The notes below the pieces were generated by a model that saw only the letters and a program-made list of their open reading frames with translations, searched no databases and was not told where the DNA came from. A DNA stretch of 45,029 nt from Burkholderiales bacterium (GTDB lineage Bacteria > Pseudomonadota > Gammaproteobacteria > Burkholderiales > Usitatibacteraceae), in assembly GCA_025360815.1 (NCBI GenBank), contig JANYBL010000085.1, forward strand, positions 1-45,029. The letters are read 5' to 3'. Below, in pieces: positions 27,128 to 35,695 of the stretch. How positions within the stretch are numbered: position 1 is the first letter of the stretch; every line of letters starts with the position of its first letter. The translations under genes and the position numbers were made by a program.

Positions 27128-27324
27128 TCCTAGATATTTAGATTTCAGCGCTCTCCTGCTTCCCCGCCGCCTCCCGCTATCCCGCCCGCGAGTTTAGTGC
27201 CGTACAAGCTTCGCACCGATGTCCTCAGGCGGCGCACTTCCGATCTTCTCGTTGCCATTCCGAGCCTCGTCCACAGCGGCCTCATTGCTTCTGATCGGCA
27301 CGCCACCTAGCACCGTGTAAAATC

Positions 27325-27342
27325 CTGTCATTAAATGTTCAT
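27325..27342 (+). promoter_or_regulatory. PhoB-box-like site upstream of the phosphate operon
   Basis: CTGTCAT, a 4-base A/T spacer (TAAA) and TGTTCAT form a 7-4-7 arrangement. The first half matches the Pho box repeat exactly, the second at 4 of 7 positions. It lies 28 bases before the start of the DUF47 gene, where a PhoB-activated promoter would sit. Regulation is inferred. Confidence 0.45.
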
Positions 27343-27369
27343 AAAAATGAAATAAACAGGAGGTTGAGG

Positions 27370-28017
27370 ATGTTTTTCGGAAAGCTACTGCCACGCGATG
27401 GTAATTTTTTTATGCTGTTTAACCGCCATGCTGATTTCGTGGTGCAAGCAGCCGAGGCGCTCTCGAAACTGGTTGCCAATTACGACAATCAGGAACTACG
27501 CGAACGTTACGCGCGCGAGGTGGACGATGCCGAGCATGCGGCGGATCGAATCACTCACGAGGTGAACCGCACCCTGCACAAAACCTTTATCACACCAATT
27601 GATCGCGACCAAATCCACACGCTCATCAACACCATGGATGATGTCGCCGATTTGATTCAGGATTCGGCTGAAACGATGGCGCTCTACGATGTCCGTCATG
27701 CCACTGATGAAATCATCCGGCTCACCGATTTAAGCCTGAAATGCTGCCAGCGCATGCGCCACGCAGTCTCGCTGATCGGCGATTTATCCAAACCCGCGAC
27801 GGCCGAAGCGGCATTGAAAACCTGCGAAGAGATTGACCAGCTCGAATCCGATGCGGATCGCGTGATGCGTTCCGCAATGAGCAAATTATTCCGCGGTGAG
27901 GATGACGTACGCGAAGTGATCAAGCTCAAAGCGATTTACGAACTGCTCGAGACCATCACCGACAAATGCGAGGATGTGGCCAACGTCATCGAGGGCGTCG
28001 TCCTCGAAAATTCGTAA
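27370..28017 (+). CDS. DUF47 (PhoU-like) phosphate transport regulator
   Basis: From the ATG at 27370 the protein has 215 residues; the ATG is six bases after a strong ACAGGAGG. It is all helical, with the family's FFxLF-like start (FNRHADFVVQAAEAL), the ERYAREVDDAEHAADRITHEV helix and the PIDRDQIHTLINTMDDVADLI motif near residue 75. Proteins of this family resemble PhoU and are encoded next to Pit transporters, whose activity they are thought to control. The pit gene starts 12 bases downstream, so they form an operon. A PhoB-box-like site lies upstream. Confidence 0.93.
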   Translation: MFFGKLLPRDGNFFMLFNRHADFVVQAAEALSKLVANYDNQELRERYAREVDDAEHAADRITHEVNRTLHKTFITPIDRDQIHTLINTMDDVADLIQDSAETMALYDVRHATDEIIRLTDLSLKCCQRMRHAVSLIGDLSKPATAEAALKTCEEIDQLESDADRVMRSAMSKLFRGEDDVREVIKLKAIYELLETITDKCEDVANVIEGVVLENS

Positions 28018-28029
28018 GACTATTGCCCG

Positions 28030-29040
28030 ATGGAAAACGTCCAAATCGCGTTTTGGGTCGTGGCCATGTTGGTGATGGTTGCACTCGCGTTTGACTTCAT
28101 GAACGGCTTTCACGATGCCGCCAATTCAATCGCCACCGTGGTTTCAACCGGCGTACTGAAGCCCGGTCAAGCCGTGTTGTTCGCTGCATTTTTTAATTTC
28201 TTGGCGATTTTCATTTTTCATTTGAGCGTCGCCGCGACTGTCGGCAAAGGTTTTGTCCAGCCAGGTATTGTTGATGCTCACGTCGTGTTTGGGGCGCTCA
28301 TCGGCGCGATCACCTGGAATATCGTGACGTGGTATTACGGCATTCCGAGCAGCTCTTCTCATGCGCTCATCGGTGGCATTGTCGGCGCGGTGATGACCAA
28401 GGCTGGTGCAGGCGCACTGATTTCAGCTGGTATATTAAAAACCGTTTTATTTATTTTTGTGTCACCGCTTCTCGGTTTTTTGCTGGGCACATTGATGATG
28501 GTGTTGGTGTCGTGGGGATTCCGTCGCGCCACGCCTTCAAGAGTAGATCGTTGGTTTAGGCGGTTGCAATTGGTATCGGCGGGCGCATACAGCTTGGGAC
28601 ACGGCGGCAACGACGCGCAAAAAACGATTGGCATTATTTGGATGTTGTTAATCGCCACCGGCTATACGGCAGCCAGCGCCGCGTCGCCGCCAACTTGGGT
28701 AATTGTTTGTTGCTATTTGGCGATTGCCACTGGCACGATGTTTGGCGGTTGGCGTATCGTTAAAACGATGGGGCAAAAAATCACCAAACTCAAGCCAGTG
28801 GGCGGCTTTTGCGCTGAAACCGGCGGGGCAATCACGCTATTTTTGGCAACCGCGTTGGGCATTCCCGTCTCGACAACACACACGATTACCGGCGCGATTG
28901 TTGGCGTGGGCTCAACACGCCGCGCCAGTGCCGTGCGCTGGGGAGTGGCGGGCAATATTGTGTGGGCGTGGATTTTCACAATCCCAGCCAGTGCATTTGT
29001 AGCGGCAGTGGCTTATTGGTTTAGCCTGATTATTTTTTAG
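28030..29040 (+). CDS. pit: Low-affinity inorganic phosphate transporter, PiT family
   Basis: PiT proteins import phosphate, usually as a metal-phosphate complex, with protons. The 336 residues form about ten transmembrane helices, the short type without the large cytoplasmic loop of E. coli PitA. Both family signatures are present: FDFMNGFHDAANSIATVV near residues 18-35 and the repeat GHGGNDAQKTIGIIWM near 196. The second half ends with a PVSTTHTITGAIVGVG segment that mirrors PSSSSHALIGGIVGAV in the first. It follows the DUF47 gene after 12 bases and ends before a bidirectional terminator. Confidence 0.95.
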   Translation: MENVQIAFWVVAMLVMVALAFDFMNGFHDAANSIATVVSTGVLKPGQAVLFAAFFNFLAIFIFHLSVAATVGKGFVQPGIVDAHVVFGALIGAITWNIVTWYYGIPSSSSHALIGGIVGAVMTKAGAGALISAGILKTVLFIFVSPLLGFLLGTLMMVLVSWGFRRATPSRVDRWFRRLQLVSAGAYSLGHGGNDAQKTIGIIWMLLIATGYTAASAASPPTWVIVCCYLAIATGTMFGGWRIVKTMGQKITKLKPVGGFCAETGGAITLFLATALGIPVSTTHTITGAIVGVGSTRRASAVRWGVAGNIVWAWIFTIPASAFVAAVAYWFSLIIF

Positions 29041-29077
29041 CCTGCCAACATCGAAAGTATCTTACTTACTGATAAAC

Positions 29078-29110
29078 GTGCTTATAAGGTGCTCATAAGG
29101 TGCTCATAAG
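29078..29110. repeat. 11-bp tandem repeat, three units
   Basis: GTGCTTATAAG is followed by two perfect copies of GTGCTCATAAG and then a diverged 12-base unit, between pit and its terminator. Confidence 0.9.
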
Positions 29111-29185
29111 GCGCTTACAAAGGCGCCTATGACGTATTTACAACATCTCTATAACGTACCTGCAGCACTTATAACCGTACCCACA

Positions 29186-29219
29186 AAAAAGCCTGCCTTC
29201 TATTGAAGGCAGGCTTTTT
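29186..29219. terminator. Bidirectional Rho-independent terminator
   Basis: A perfect 15-bp stem (AAAAAGCCTGCCTTC) closes a TATT loop and is flanked by A and T runs. It lies between the convergent pit gene and the cyanophycinase-like gene and can serve both. Confidence 0.95.
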
Positions 29220-29246
29220 GTCTTACTGCACACAGCCTGAAAAATC

Positions 29247-30935
29247 CTAGCGTATCGTCAGCGTTCCGCTACTCACCGACCAATACTGCGTCGTGCCGCC
29301 GGTTCCGGTAAAGGTGTTCATATTGAACGTATTGAGCCCTGCTGTACTGCCTGGCACTTTGTAGACATTCAATGCTTGCTGACTCAAATTCCACGTTAAT
29401 GAGGTGTTGGCAGCTAATGTTTCCGGTGCGCCGGTCGGCTTCACAAAGAAGCAAGCATTGGTGCCAAATATTTTACCGGTACCGTTTGCATCCAATGCGT
29501 AGGCGGTCGCCTCGTCGCAGGCAATGCCCCGCATGGTTTGCCAAGTCACGCCATAGTTGTAGATACTACTTGCTAAAAACGATGTCAGACGCGGTTGACG
29601 GCTGCGTTGCGTAAAGTGCGGCTCTGTGACCACATTATTGAGCAAGCTGTTGGTAAGGAAATTATTGCCAATAGCAATGCTTGTTGGATTTTGCAAAACG
29701 GTGGCATCTTCCGCCGCGCCGCCTGGATGGTAGTACTGCCCCATGATCGCCATACCAGCGCTGGTACCGCCAATCGGCGCGAGTTTGCTATTGATCAAAT
29801 AATTGAGTGCTGCACCAGTGGCGCGGCCTTTGAAATAATCAACATAGTTTTGCTGGTTACCACCTGCAATAAATACCATCTCGGCGTGTTTGATGGTTTC
29901 GGCAACGCAGGCATTGTCGCCCTTGGTGGTTGAATCGATCAGTAATGTTTGCACCGAGTTCACGCCACCCAAGCCATACAAATAGCTGTTGTAAGCGTTG
30001 GTACCCGTTGAACGCAAAACCACCACATCACCACCGCCCGATTTGGCGATCATCCATTGCATTGCAGCATCCACATCGGTACCGCCACCCATCAAGACAA
30101 AACCACCAGTGGTGGTAGCCACTTTATCGGTAGTGCTGCCGACTTTGCCGAGGTCAACACCGCTGGGCAGTGTGCAGGGCCATACACCACCACCACTACC
30201 GACCGTCAGCGTGGCTGATGTGCTGCCTGCTGTATGGGCAGCATCGGCGGCTTGGGTGGCGGTGATGGTTGATGTGCCGTTGGCGACAATCGTCGCCATG
30301 TTGCCAGAAATCGTTGCTACCGCCGTATTGCTGCTCGTATAACTAAACGCTCCGCTGCTGTTGGAGCTTGGTGGCGTCAACGCAAACGCTGCATCGCCAA
30401 CATTTTTTGCCGGTACCGTAAAGATGCCGAATATTGGTGCAGGCAATCCGCCGCCGCTCGAACCGGCAAGCGGCCCCGTCACTGTCAGGGTGTACGCACC
30501 CGTCCCGGAATAACTTTTCACCCGAATGTAATAGGTTCCAGCCGCCGAGACCGCCTTGCTACCGGTTTCTGGATTGGCCGAGGTTGAAGCGTAGGCGATA
30601 TAGCCGCCAGTTGCTGGATACAAAAACCAATCAAAATCCACGCTGCCGCCGTGCGACAGGCTGATTGAAATAGTGCCCGCGCCCGTCACATCGAGTTTGA
30701 ACCAATCGTAGTCAGACGATGAACTCAGCGTGCCAGCCACGCTCACGCCGGCGCAAATGCCGGTATTGGCCGCCGTATCAGTATTGTTGGGTTCAATTTC
30801 AGCGGTGAGGCAGGCCGCTATCGTCATCGTAGTGGTCGCCACTGCGCAAAAGGCAACAGCCCAATTTAAAAAAATGCGAATAAATTTCGAAAAACGATTG
30901 ACCGATATTTGCTTGATCCACGGTTCGCTGCGCAT
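29247..30935 (-). CDS. Exported cyanophycinase-like S51 peptidase with PPC and Ig-like domains
   Basis: The 562-residue protein has a hydrophobic export segment (about 21-41) that ends IAAC, a possible lipobox with Cys42. A bacterial pre-peptidase C-terminal (PPC) domain follows (about 45-155), then an Ig-like domain of the Big_2 type (about 165-247), and an S51 peptidase domain (about 258-500). The catalytic set is present: Ser392 in GGTSAGM, His440 in EPHFTQRSRQPRL, and Glu475 in ACDEATAYAL. Relatives cleave the storage polymer cyanophycin to beta-Asp-Arg dipeptides, or Asp-bonded peptides. The extra domains and the secretion signal suggest action outside the cytoplasm. AAGGG lies before the ATG. 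It is transcribed alone. Confidence 0.87.
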   Translation of the reverse strand: MRSEPWIKQISVNRFSKFIRIFLNWAVAFCAVATTTMTIAACLTAEIEPNNTDTAANTGICAGVSVAGTLSSSSDYDWFKLDVTGAGTISISLSHGGSVDFDWFLYPATGGYIAYASTSANPETGSKAVSAAGTYYIRVKSYSGTGAYTLTVTGPLAGSSGGGLPAPIFGIFTVPAKNVGDAAFALTPPSSNSSGAFSYTSSNTAVATISGNMATIVANGTSTITATQAADAAHTAGSTSATLTVGSGGGVWPCTLPSGVDLGKVGSTTDKVATTTGGFVLMGGGTDVDAAMQWMIAKSGGGDVVVLRSTGTNAYNSYLYGLGGVNSVQTLLIDSTTKGDNACVAETIKHAEMVFIAGGNQQNYVDYFKGRATGAALNYLINSKLAPIGGTSAGMAIMGQYYHPGGAAEDATVLQNPTSIAIGNNFLTNSLLNNVVTEPHFTQRSRQPRLTSFLASSIYNYGVTWQTMRGIACDEATAYALDANGTGKIFGTNACFFVKPTGAPETLAANTSLTWNLSQQALNVYKVPGSTAGLNTFNMNTFTGTGGTTQYWSVSSGTLTIR

Positions 30936-31303
30936 GATGTGTGCCCTTATGTGTCAGTGATGAGACGATCAAAACTTCGTTTTTGGTGCAATGCAACAAT
31001 TTACGGTTAAATCAACTATTTACGAACATTCTACAAAGACTCAATATAGGCAACAAACGGGAAAAGTTAGTCCATCAACGCGACGCTATATGATGTTTTT
31101 GCGACAATTTCAGGGCAGAAATCTTTCAGTTTAAATTTTGTAAACTGCTTGAGCGCAGTAATTGGCCCGATAATTCGCGTTGCGTTTTATTGACCTTTAC
31201 GCCGCTTAGATTGTTTTGGTGGCCGTGGAAACAGTAAACTGCGGACAACGCTTTTTGCGGTGTTGATCGTTCAGACATCGCCCATCATAAAAAGGAAATC
31301 GCT
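30936..31303. other. Divergent promoter region
   Basis: About 370 A/T-rich bases between the cyanophycinase-like gene and the TPR gene. No open frame is convincing. Promoters for both must lie here but cannot be placed with confidence. AAAAGGAA precedes the TPR gene start. Confidence 0.5.
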
Positions 31304-32089
31304 ATGCCATTTGTCGGACTGGGACTGCATGTTTTAGTGGCGTTATTTTTTGCGGTTCACGCGATTCGTACAGGCCAACAAATTTTTTGGCTGATCATTT
31401 TGTTCTCGTTCCCGCTACTTGGTAGCTTGGTTTATTTTTTAGCGATATTTTTACCGTCCTCGCGACTAGAACGTAGCATTGTTAAGATTGGGAGCACGGC
31501 AGCGAGCATGGCCGCAAATGCGCTCGACCCTAATCGCGAACTACGTGAAGCAAGACAGGCGTTTGATTTAACGCCTACGGCGCAAAACCAGATACGTCTT
31601 GCCAATGCATTGCTTGAAGATGGCAAAACTGCGGAAGCGGTTGCCCAATTTGACCAATGCTTAACAGGGCCGTTTGCGAATGATGCCTCTATACGCGTCG
31701 GTGCGGCAAGGGCCAAAATGCAAAACGGCCAAGCTGAATTAGCCTCGCAGTTGCTTAAACAAGTGAGAACAGATTCACCGGATTTTCGTTCTGAATCGGT
31801 GAGCTTATTGTTGGCGGAGGCACTCGCGCGCGCGAACCGACGAGATGAAGCACGGCAAATCTACGTAGCAACAGTCGCTCGTTTTGATTCGATTGATACA
31901 CGCGCCGAATATGCGATTTGGGCGGCTGGGATCGGTGATATATCCACTGCAAACACACTGCGGGCTCAATTGGCGGTCTCACAGGTTCACTGGAACAAGC
32001 ACACAAAATTGCTGCATTTGCCAACGATCCGCCGAGTTGAATCGGCGATTGCCGCTGCGAATGCTGCTGCCACTGCCGCCCAACGATGA
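31304..32089 (+). CDS. Membrane-anchored TPR protein
   Basis: The 261-residue protein begins with two hydrophobic helices (about 5-20 and 26-50) resembling the PLD-nuclease N-terminal membrane domain, then a helical region with tetratricopeptide-like repeats (about 85-215): NQIRLANALLEDGKTAEAV, RVGAARAKMQNGQAELASQ and LLAEALARANRRDEARQIY. The tail is Ala-rich. It is likely a scaffold in the inner membrane. Its stop overlaps the DUF1460 gene start (ATGA), so the two are coupled. The precise function is unknown. Confidence 0.75.
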   Translation: MPFVGLGLHVLVALFFAVHAIRTGQQIFWLIILFSFPLLGSLVYFLAIFLPSSRLERSIVKIGSTAASMAANALDPNRELREARQAFDLTPTAQNQIRLANALLEDGKTAEAVAQFDQCLTGPFANDASIRVGAARAKMQNGQAELASQLLKQVRTDSPDFRSESVSLLLAEALARANRRDEARQIYVATVARFDSIDTRAEYAIWAAGIGDISTANTLRAQLAVSQVHWNKHTKLLHLPTIRRVESAIAAANAAATAAQR

Positions 32090-33210
32090 GCGTGATCACC
32101 ACAGGCCGTCAAGCAATCAATTGGCATGTGCCAATTTTGGCGATCGCGATTCTCGCAGGACTTGGTGCCCACAGCGGCGGCGTTAATGCCCAAGAAAATC
32201 AGCAACCAAGCGTCGCCACAGTGAAAAATACTTCGGCGAGCCAAGCCTCGCTAAAAACCGCCGCCATCAAGGGCGATGGTGACGGCGTTCGTGACAGGAT
32301 GAGCGACAGGATGAGCGACAGGATTAGTGAGGGCGAATTAACCGCGCTGGTCAAGATGCCGCTTTACCAAATGAAGCCCCGAGAAGTGGGACGCTACCTC
32401 GCTTATTTGCATGACGCCGAACCCGATTTGCGCGCACGCGTTGCGAACCTTGCCCGTAAAAATATTGGTCAGCCGTATCAGATTTTTTTGCTTGGTGAAT
32501 ACCCTTATGAGATTCACGACAACAACCCAATGTTCAGTCTCGAGCGTAGCGATTGCGTTGTCTTCGCAGAACATACTTATGCGATGGCCCTGAGTAGCTC
32601 CTGGGAAGAGTTTTTTTGGATGTTGCAGCGCATACGCTATGCGAACGGCGTAGTAGGCGTGACTACACGAAATCACTACACAGAAGCCGATTGGAATGTG
32701 CAAAACGCGTGGCTGCTGTCCGATATTAGCGCAGAGGTAGCTGGTGATCGCGTCGCACGCTATAGCGCCGTGATTGACCGCGCAGCGTTTCTGAAAAAAA
32801 TGCATCGTATCGATGCCGTAATTCCACCGCAAACTATTAACGAGACTTATGTGCCAAAAACAGCGGTTACCGAAGTATTGGCAAAGCTAAAAGCTGGCGA
32901 CTTTGTCAATGTTATTTCACTCAAAGGCTCACCAAAAGACTCACAAAATGACGGCGAATTTTTGGCATCTCATGTCGGACTGGTCGTCATTGGTACGGAT
33001 GGCGAAAGACGCTTCCTGCATTCATCGGAACCTGCTGTGCGTGAAGAAAGCTTTAATGATTTCATCAACCGTGCCGAATCGAGAGAGGCGCGAAACCGCG
33101 CGAGCGGCAAGTCTGGTCTTGTCCTCAAAGGCTTTAAATTTTTACGCCTCAACGAGCATCCGAATGTGCCGCCGATGGCACCGCAGCCAAGACCACAATC
33201 GGCGCTGTAA
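32086..33210 (+). CDS. DUF1460 family, NlpC/P60-like cell-wall amidase candidate, exported
   Basis: The 374-residue protein starts with a signal peptide (hydrophobic 15-27, cleavage likely after GVNA at about residue 35). A linker holds a DRMS repeat made by a 12-base tandem triplication. The DUF1460 domain spans about 84-360 with Cys157 in ERSDCVVFAEHTYA and His296 in ASHVGLVVIG, which fit the Cys/His pair of NlpC/P60-type peptidases. Structures in this family suggest N-acetylmuramoyl-L-alanine amidase activity on peptidoglycan fragments. It overlaps the upstream TPR gene by four bases. Confidence 0.8.
   Translation: MSVITTGRQAINWHVPILAIAILAGLGAHSGGVNAQENQQPSVATVKNTSASQASLKTAAIKGDGDGVRDRMSDRMSDRISEGELTALVKMPLYQMKPREVGRYLAYLHDAEPDLRARVANLARKNIGQPYQIFLLGEYPYEIHDNNPMFSLERSDCVVFAEHTYAMALSSSWEEFFWMLQRIRYANGVVGVTTRNHYTEADWNVQNAWLLSDISAEVAGDRVARYSAVIDRAAFLKKMHRIDAVIPPQTINETYVPKTAVTEVLAKLKAGDFVNVISLKGSPKDSQNDGEFLASHVGLVVIGTDGERRFLHSSEPAVREESFNDFINRAESREARNRASGKSGLVLKGFKFLRLNEHPNVPPMAPQPRPQSAL
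32293..32328 (+). repeat. 12-bp in-frame tandem repeat, three units
   Basis: GACAGGATGAGC occurs twice and is followed by GACAGGATTAGT. In the DUF1460 gene this encodes three D-R-(M/I)-S units in the linker after the signal peptide. Confidence 0.92.
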
Positions 33211-33212
33211 AA

Positions 33213-33428
33213 ATGGTTAGACATCTTTGCGGAAACACTAACACCAATGCCAATGCCAATGCCAATGCCAATGCCAACGCCAACGCTAATGGCATAAACC
33301 ATATTCAAGCCAGCAACTGTGCGTTCTTCATTTTGCTGATGGTTTTGTTGTTAGCCAGTTTCACCAGCATTGCGAATGCGGCTCGTCCGCAAAGCGGGCA
33401 CTCGTATGTCGATTGCCGTCCAAGATGA
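33213..33428 (+). CDS. Small exported protein with an Asn-Ala repeat, probably truncated
   Basis: A 71-codon frame starts two bases after the DUF1460 stop. It encodes a short N-terminus, about nine Asn-Ala or Asn-Thr dipeptides produced by a hexanucleotide repeat, then a hydrophobic segment (FFILLMVLLLASFTSIANA) that looks like a signal sequence with a cleavage site, and only about 15 residues after it. A second reading starts inside, with the repeat as an untranslated stretch. The sequence right after the stop is an IS3-type remnant, so the gene probably lost its body by IS insertion. I do not recognise a family. Confidence 0.4.
   Translation: MVRHLCGNTNTNANANANANANANANGINHIQASNCAFFILLMVLLLASFTSIANAARPQSGHSYVDCRPR
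33244..33285. repeat. Hexanucleotide repeat (CCAATG), about seven units
   Basis: Five perfect CCAATG units are followed by two CCAACG units. In the plus frame of the small protein at 33213 they encode Asn-Ala repeats; on the minus strand, Gly-Ile. A 6-bp unit changes length without shifting frame. Confidence 0.95.
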
Positions 33429-33434
33429 CGACCT

Positions 33435-33517
33435 TACCTTGTTCGGGGTGAATTTCTGCTCGGCAATAAGTTTAATGGCTTCAGCCTTAAATTCGGCCGC
33501 AAAGAAAAGACGGAGAT
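33435..33517 (-). mobile_element. IS3-type OrfA remnant
   Basis: On the minus strand the frame reads LRLFFAAEFKAEAIKLIAEQKF, close to the FTAEFKAEAVRL start of the OrfA fragment at 1124-1283. Only about 27 codons remain and there is no start codon. It is a decayed fragment next to a gene it may have truncated. Confidence 0.65.
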
Positions 33518-33677
33518 GCGCTGTGTCAATAAATTTACGTCAAGCATGAATAGTCATTGGATTCCTTTTCGATCAAACAGCGTGGATAATCAATGGGTTG
33601 AATGTCGAAATATAATTTCATTTGAAAAATCAATTTGTTTAGCGTGAGATATTTTTTGGTTAACGCTCAGCGTGGGC

Positions 33678-33696
33678 AATAATGATAATTATTGTT
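33678..33696. promoter_or_regulatory. Fur-box-like site
   Basis: Nineteen bases (AATAATGATAATTATTGTT) match the Fur consensus GATAATGATAATCATTATC at 15 positions. It lies 25 bases before the outer-membrane protein gene that leads the metal efflux cluster. Fur, or a relative sensing zinc or manganese, may bind here. The role is inferred from sequence only. Confidence 0.5.
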
Positions 33697-33721
33697 GGAA
33701 TACTCTGTTGACAGGTAGCTT

Positions 33722-34537
33722 ATGGAAAATTACGACGAAATACTGATTGGCAAGCAGATAACTTTTGTAAAGAAATTGTCGGTAATTATTTTCTTGTGGA
33801 TTGTTTCGGTCTCGGCAGGAGCGCAAACTGCATTATTAAATAGTGACAGAGCGCCTCAACCCCCTGATTTGCTTAATGCAGGACCCATTGACAACAAAAT
33901 ATCCTTTAAGCTCACGCCGTCTTGGTATCGATCCGACGACGGCACACGTGCAAGCGATATTAACCTGAGAGCCAACACAGAAACCCAAACTGCGTGGCTC
34001 GGATATTACCGAGATAAAACAGGCTTTGCGCAAACGCGGGCGGGTTATGAAAGCAAACTGGACAGCGGCTGGCTGCGGACGGTGCTGTCAGTGCAGGTGG
34101 CAAGCGGTGGCTTTATCGGCGGTTCCGTTACATCAGAAGTGGGCGGCGACACCTATGGCATAGCTGGATTTGGTCGCACCAATTTGCGCGACTATTACAA
34201 TCTAAATTTTGACCCAAACGATGCCATCACAATAGGTGCCGGCACTAGAGCATTTGAAGATATTGAGCTTACTTTATTTCACCTTTGGGATGACCGATTA
34301 CACACTCGGCAGCGCGTTACGCATGCCATCATTCGCCATAAACTCGCCGATAAGCAACGCCTCACACTCGATATTTCCCGCAAAAGTGGCTTAACCACGG
34401 AAGATATTCTCGTGCGTGGATATGCTGCCACATTAACTTATGATTTCAGGCAATACTTTTTGCGTGTAGCTCGCGATGAATACGTTAATTTTTCGCCATC
34501 TGCGCAATATCGCATTTCGCTAGGGGCGAGATTTTAA
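33722..34537 (+). CDS. Outer-membrane beta-barrel protein of unknown function
   Basis: The 271-residue protein has a signal peptide (hydrophobic about 20-31, cleavage after SAGA, residue 34) with a long N-region. The rest alternates short amphipathic strands with turns rich in Asp, Asn, Gly, and ends ISLGARF with a terminal Phe, the outer-membrane signature. I do not recognise a named family. The gene precedes the sensor kinase by 54 bases on the same strand, behind a Fur-like site, so it probably belongs to the metal-response cluster. A role as metal-responsive surface protein is inference. Confidence 0.7.
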   Translation: MENYDEILIGKQITFVKKLSVIIFLWIVSVSAGAQTALLNSDRAPQPPDLLNAGPIDNKISFKLTPSWYRSDDGTRASDINLRANTETQTAWLGYYRDKTGFAQTRAGYESKLDSGWLRTVLSVQVASGGFIGGSVTSEVGGDTYGIAGFGRTNLRDYYNLNFDPNDAITIGAGTRAFEDIELTLFHLWDDRLHTRQRVTHAIIRHKLADKQRLTLDISRKSGLTTEDILVRGYAATLTYDFRQYFLRVARDEYVNFSPSAQYRISLGARF

Positions 34538-34591
34538 GTCTTACTCATTATTCAAGGCCAGTAATGATTTAGCCAAAAGCTAATCACAAAC

Positions 34592-35695
34592 ATGAAAAAT
34601 AACCGTCAAAAAATTGCTGATTGGCTGCAACTCAACATCAGTGGGGCACCCGTTCAGAACAAGCCTCGCGCCCTGCTCATCATCATCACCGCGATGATCG
34701 CAATCGGTATCTCTGACTATTTAACCGGTATTCAAGTTTCACTTTTATTGTTCTACTTCATACCCGTTATATTGGCCGTTGCGTGGTTAGGCTGGCGGGC
34801 TGCTACGGTGGTTGCTGTTGGCAGCGAGATGCTGCGCATGATTGGAGATTTTATTGCGAATGAGGGGGACGCTTTGCCCACCTGGAATTTGTGGAATGCC
34901 TTGACAACGTTACCTGTTTTTTTGATTTTGATTTGGATTCTTGACGCGTTTTTTTCGTTGAATCGTCAGCTTGAGCAACGTGTTAAAGATCGCACAGCAG
35001 CTTTAGTCGATGCAGCGAGAACACGTCGCCAGCTTGAAGCAGAATTGCTGGCTGTAGGCTCACGAGAGCGTAACGTAATCGGGCACGAACTTCACGACGA
35101 AATTTGCCAGCACCTTGTTGGTACTGCGCTAGCGGCACAGGTATTGGCCCAACGATTGAATGAAAAAAACAGTAGCTTGGCAGCGAATGCCGAAACGATC
35201 GTTGCGCTGCTTGAAGAAGGCGCAGACAAAACACGCAAGCTGGCGCACGGCCTGTTGTTATCAGAAATTGAGCCGGAAAAATTAGGTGAAAAGTTAGCTG
35301 AAATTGCCGACCAAGCTACTGGGGCAGGTGTCCTCTGTCGCTTCATACAGGAAGGCGACACGCTAGTCGGTGAGGCGGGTACCGCCGCACATTTATTTCG
35401 AATTGCACATGAGGCGTTACGGAACGCACTCAGGCATGCGACCCCACACCATATCAATATTTCACTGCTAGGTTCGGTAACAACAATTGATTTGATTGTT
35501 GAAGATGATGGTATCGGCATGACAATCGATTCTCAGAGCAACGCTAGAAAAAATGCTGGCATGGGATTGCGCGTCATGGCCAACCGTGCTGCCTTGATCG
35601 GTGCAAGCTTGATCATCAGTCAAGCTTCTGAATATCACACGGGCAGTGGGACAGCGGTAATCTGTAGGCTGCCGCGCGTGCAGACAGCAACTTGA
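34592..35695 (+). CDS. Membrane sensor histidine kinase, NarX/HisKA_3 type
   Basis: The 367-residue protein has four hydrophobic segments (about 27-41, 47-66, 70-88, 104-121) with almost no periplasmic loops, a short coiled coil (about 123-160), a HisKA_3 domain with the phosphorylated His168 in IGHELHDEICQHLVG, and an HATPase domain with the N box FRIAHEALRNALRHA, VEDDGIGM and GMGLRVMANRAALIGA. The lack of a periplasmic sensor domain suggests it detects a signal in or at the membrane. Its stop overlaps the start of the response regulator. Position before czcCBA suggests it responds to metal, but this family usually controls other processes. Confidence 0.92.
   Translation: MKNNRQKIADWLQLNISGAPVQNKPRALLIIITAMIAIGISDYLTGIQVSLLLFYFIPVILAVAWLGWRAATVVAVGSEMLRMIGDFIANEGDALPTWNLWNALTTLPVFLILIWILDAFFSLNRQLEQRVKDRTAALVDAARTRRQLEAELLAVGSRERNVIGHELHDEICQHLVGTALAAQVLAQRLNEKNSSLAANAETIVALLEEGADKTRKLAHGLLLSEIEPEKLGEKLAEIADQATGAGVLCRFIQEGDTLVGEAGTAAHLFRIAHEALRNALRHATPHHINISLLGSVTTIDLIVEDDGIGMTIDSQSNARKNAGMGLRVMANRAALIGASLIISQASEYHTGSGTAVICRLPRVQTAT

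Noticed and set aside
27194-27394. Minus-strand open frame before the phosphate operon
   Set aside because: It overlaps the Pho-box-like site and ribosome-binding site of the DUF47 gene, and has no recognised family.
32970-33308. Minus-strand frame with Gly-Ile repeats
   Set aside because: It is a translation of the hexanucleotide repeat on the opposite strand and is antisense to the DUF1460 gene.
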